Assembly (NCBI GenBank): GCA_965243715.1
Contig: CBDEVU010000009.1
Location: 583,606-647,605 of the forward strand
Source of the DNA: UBA11606 sp965243715
GTDB lineage: Bacteria; Actinomycetota; Acidimicrobiia; Acidimicrobiales; Aldehydirespiratoraceae
DNA length: 64,000 bases
Reading direction: 5' to 3'
The stretch's first letter is position 1. Each line of letters opens with the position of its first letter. The notes beneath the pieces were generated by a model that made no database searches, was not told where the DNA came from, and saw nothing but the letters and a program-made list of their open reading frames with translations. The translations under genes and the position numbers were made by a program. Of the stretch, positions 61,207 through 64,000 are shown one piece after another.

Positions 61207-64000
61207 ATGAGGGTACGCTTAGTGCGGGTGTTGGTTGTGTTGGGGCTTGCCGCGGCCTCGTTGTCATTGGTGCCGCCGTTGGCCGCGCAGACGGCCGCGG
61301 TCGAGTGGTCTCAGGTTGGTAGCAGCATCGATGGGGTCGGTATCCTGGAGAGGGGTGATTCGGCTGGTGCTGGTGTGTCGTTGTCGTCTGATGGTTCGCG
61401 TGTCGCGGTTGGGTATCCTTACAACGACACGGCGGGGGTTGATGCGGGGGCGGTGCGGGTGTTTGAGGTTGTTGATGGGGCGTGGGTGTTGCTTGGTGCT
61501 GTTATCCTTGGCGCGGCGACGGGTGATCAGTTTGGTGAGCGTGTGTCGTTGTCTGATGATGGGGGTCGTGTCGCGGTTGGTACTGGCCTCCATGATCCGT
61601 TGATTGCGGGGTCGAAGGCTACCAATGCTGGTCAGGTTCGGGTGTTTGAACTGAATGCGGGGGGGTACGGCGTGGGTGCAGGTTGGTGGTGATCTGAACG
61701 GACGCGCTAGCGGGGACTCTTTTGGTGACAGTGTGTCGTTGTCGGGCGATGGTTCGCGTGTGGCGATTGGTGCCAGCAGCGTTGCTCCGTTGATTGATGG
61801 GTCGAGGAAGTCGTCTGCTGGTCAGGTTCGGGTGTTTGATCTGGATGATGCGGCGGGTGCGGCGTGGGTGCAGGTTGGTCAGGACCTGAACGCCACTACT
61901 GCTGGCCAATTGGCTGGTAGCAGTGTGTCGTTGTCGGATGATGGTTCGCGTGTTGTGGTTGGTGCGTGGGGGCCTGATGGGGTTCGGGTGTTTGATCTGA
62001 ATACCGCGGGTACGACGTGGACGCAGGAGGGGGCCGGGTTCGCTGGTGCTTCGTTCGCTTTTCGCCGCAACGTGTCGTTGTCGGGGGATGGTTCGCATGT
62101 CGCAGTGGGAGAACCCAAGGGTGGTAATGGTGGGGTTGAGGTTTTTGCTCAGGTTGGGACGCCGGCGGTGTGGACGGTGGTCGGTGCCGCTATTTCGGGT
62201 ACCTCGGCAGGCGACCAGTTTGGCAGGAGTGTGTCGTTGTCGCGGGATGGTTCGCGGCTGGCGGTTGGTGCCGACAAAGCGCTCAGCGGCGGAGTTACTG
62301 AGACAGGGGTTCCGGCTCGTCCCGGTCAAGTTACGGTGTACGAGAAGGGTGACGCTGCTTGGACGGCGGTAAGGCCCGCTTTCAATGGTGCCTCTCACCT
62401 GAGTCGCTTTGGGTATAGCGTGTCGTTGTCGGCTGACGGACGCACGGTGGCGGGTGGCGCTCTCGGATTCACGTTAGGACATTATGCCGGTCAGGTGCTG
62501 GTCTTTGCTGCGGACAACCAGGCGCTGGTGGTCCCCTCAGTCGACCAGTCCCGCGGCCCATTGGGTGCTACCGATGTCCCCTCGCAAATCTCGGTCGAGG
62601 TCGAGGAAGGCTCCACAACAGCCGTTATTACTCTGCCTGCTACTGACGACAGCGATGCCGAGCTCACCCATGCCCTGACCGGCGGTGCCGATCAGGCGAA
62701 GTTCAACTTCGACACCAACTCCCGTGAGTTGACCTTCAAAGTCACACCAGATTTTGAGACCCCCGCATCCGCCGACGAGAGCAACGTTTACGTGGTTGAA
62801 GTCACCGCCACCGCCGGCAGCAATCCAGTTGTTCAAATAATAACGGTCACAGTCACCAACCTAAACGACAATAGGCCGGAACTGCCGTCGTTGGAGTTGT
62901 TGGCACCAGAAGGGAAGCAATCTGTGCCGATTGGGGCGGTTGATGCCGACGATCAGGATTTCGTTATAATAATAGTAGGTGGCGCTGACCAGGGCAAGTT
63001 TATAATCGACGGAAAAAATCTCTTCTTCATTACTATACCGGATTTCGAATCTGCAGCAGATGCCAACGGCGATAACATCTATGAGATTGACATCACGGTG
63101 GATGATGGAACTAGGAGTATAACGGAGTCGATTACGATCACGGTAACGAACGTAAACGAGCATGCGCCGATTATGACATCACCGACAGCTAGGACGATCA
63201 CGGAAGGGACAAGGTTGATACCGCTAAGTGCGGAAGATCGTGACGGTAACCCGATCACGTTTTCTCTGTCTGGTGGGGCTGATGAGACCCAGTTTGAGAT
63301 CGACCCTGCGACAGGTGGGTTGCGGTTCAAGGCCGCTCCCGATTTTGACAATCCGACCGATACCGGCAGTGATAATATCTATCAAGTCGGAATCATCGCG
63401 TCGGATGGGGAGCGGACCTCGGCGGTACAGTTGCTGACGATCACGATCACAAACATAAATGAAGCCCCAGAGATTACATCAGCGGCCGTGGTGACCGTCG
63501 ATGAGGGTGATACTTTGGTGACGGCATTGCTAGCTTCTGATGCGGAGCAAGACTCGGTTACGTTTTCGGTGACGGGTGGGGCTGACAGACTACTGTTTGA
63601 GATAGTTCCCCCGTCGACGGAGTTGTCGTTCAAGGACGCCCCCAACTTCGAATCCCCGAGCGATACTGGTGTCAATAATATCTATGAGGTCGAGGTCACC
63701 GCGTCGGATGGGTTGTTGAACTCGGCTGCGCAGTTGCTGAGGGTCACGGTAAGCGACATAAATGATCCTCCGAGGTTTACGTCAGGGGCTGTGGTGACGG
63801 TAGATGAGGGGGAGACTTTGGTGACGGAGTTGGCTGCTTCTGACGAGGATGACGGGGATAATGAGCTGATTACGTTTTCGGTGACGGGTGGGGATGACAG
63901 GTTACTGTTTGAGATAGTTCCCCCGTCGAAAGAGTTGTCGTTCAAGGACGCCCCCGACTACGAAACTCCGAGCGATACTGGTACCGATAATATCTATGAG
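61207..64000 (+). CDS. Large secreted FG-GAP/cadherin-repeat protein, partial, frame broken at a G7 tract
   Basis: ATG at 61207, with GAGGGGG nine bases upstream, begins a signal peptide (VRVLVVLGLAAASLSLVPPL then AAQTAA). Then come about six FG-GAP-like beta-propeller repeats (FGxSVSLSxDGSRVAVGA..GQVRVFEL; residues to ~440) and cadherin-like modules (PDFExPxDxxxDNIYEVxVxASDG..LTVTVTNINE) from about 62.5 kb, still open at the window end. The initial frame stops at 61692. A second frame, continuous from 61667 to 64000 without a stop, carries the rest. One G fewer in the tract at 61659-61665 restores a single frame (NAGG to TAWVQVG). Probable cell-surface adhesion protein. Confidence 0.82.
61659..61665 (+). 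repeat. G7 tract at the frame break of the surface-protein gene
   Basis: Seven G bases; six would keep the frame open across the repeat domain. Possible slippage-type on/off switch, mutation or sequencing error. Confidence 0.85.
63480..64000 (+). repeat. Tandem cadherin-like modules, ~300-bp unit
   Basis: The block at about 63484-63690 is repeated at about 63784-64000 with few changes; for example GAGATAGTTC then CCCCGTCGA and AACTACGAA/GAC-type variants. The corresponding protein modules share VTVDEGxTLVT, ITFSVTGG and LLFEIVPPS. More diverged copies occur from 62.56 kb. Copy number probably continues past the window. Confidence 0.85.

Overview
The window looks like chromosome from a high-GC actinobacterium. 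My best guess is an uncultured member of Acidimicrobiia. The guess rests on frequent GTG starts, stop/start overlaps of the GTGA or ATGA type, a DUF512 radical-SAM gene coupled to der, a DUF222/HNH endonuclease, a methylsuccinyl-CoA dehydrogenase next to a mesaconyl-CoA-type hydratase, and a CYP153-like P450. No rRNA or marker protein allows a firmer placement. There is one tRNA (Pro, GGG) and no CRISPR array.

Layout. 0.1-10 kb (minus strand): a three-gene operon ending in a very large DEAD/DEAH helicase with a C-terminal DUF1998-type cysteine region, resembling a Druantia DruE locus (the type III pair is DruH+DruE) with an extra 358-aa gene. 10-18 kb: housekeeping and metabolism (DUF512 protein, Der GTPase, SpoIIE-type phosphatase, tRNA-Pro, and divergent genes for D-amino-acid breakdown). 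18-30 kb: a second dense accessory island. It holds a tightly coupled operon (two possible PemK/MazF-like proteins, a sigma-factor-like protein, an AAA ATPase and a small ORF), two tandem DUF488 genes, an SF1 helicase-nuclease with tandem-repeat coiled coils, and a divergent UvrD helicase with a RelE/ParE-like N-terminus.

30-39 kb is a region of decay. A branched-chain amino-acid ABC operon keeps an intact binding protein, but livH, livM, livG and livF are all deleted or frameshifted. Fragments of an ABC ATPase, methylthioribose kinase, a sugar/nucleoside permease and coxG are also present. Inside it sits an apparently healthy exporter operon (lipoprotein, HlyD-like adaptor, ATPase, FtsX-type permease) behind a near-consensus promoter and a very small ORF. 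39-47 kb carries a vWA gene, a PLD-SNF2 helicase and a multiply frameshifted Eco57I-type DNA methylase. Between helicase and methylase are short remnants of a second vWA gene and a second helicase 3' end, which points to an old duplication of the locus.

47-61 kb returns to metabolism: methylsuccinyl/mesaconyl-CoA enzymes, HNH protein on an apparently leaderless transcript, P450, fused indolepyruvate ferredoxin oxidoreductase, 3-hydroxyisobutyrate-dehydrogenase-like enzyme, DUF808 membrane protein, and a coupled minus-strand operon (M19-like dipeptidase lacking its usual HxD motif, unknown protein, DUF3726-like protein). From 61.2 kb to the window end runs a large secreted protein with FG-GAP-like repeats followed by cadherin-like repeats; its frame is broken once at a G7 tract.

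The most promising candidates for undescribed biology are the 18.19-22.70 kb operon, the three-gene Druantia-like operon, the duplicated vWA/PLD-SNF2/methylase locus, and the minimal exported-peptide candidate at 33.6 kb. All functional statements are from reading motifs by eye; no database search was run.
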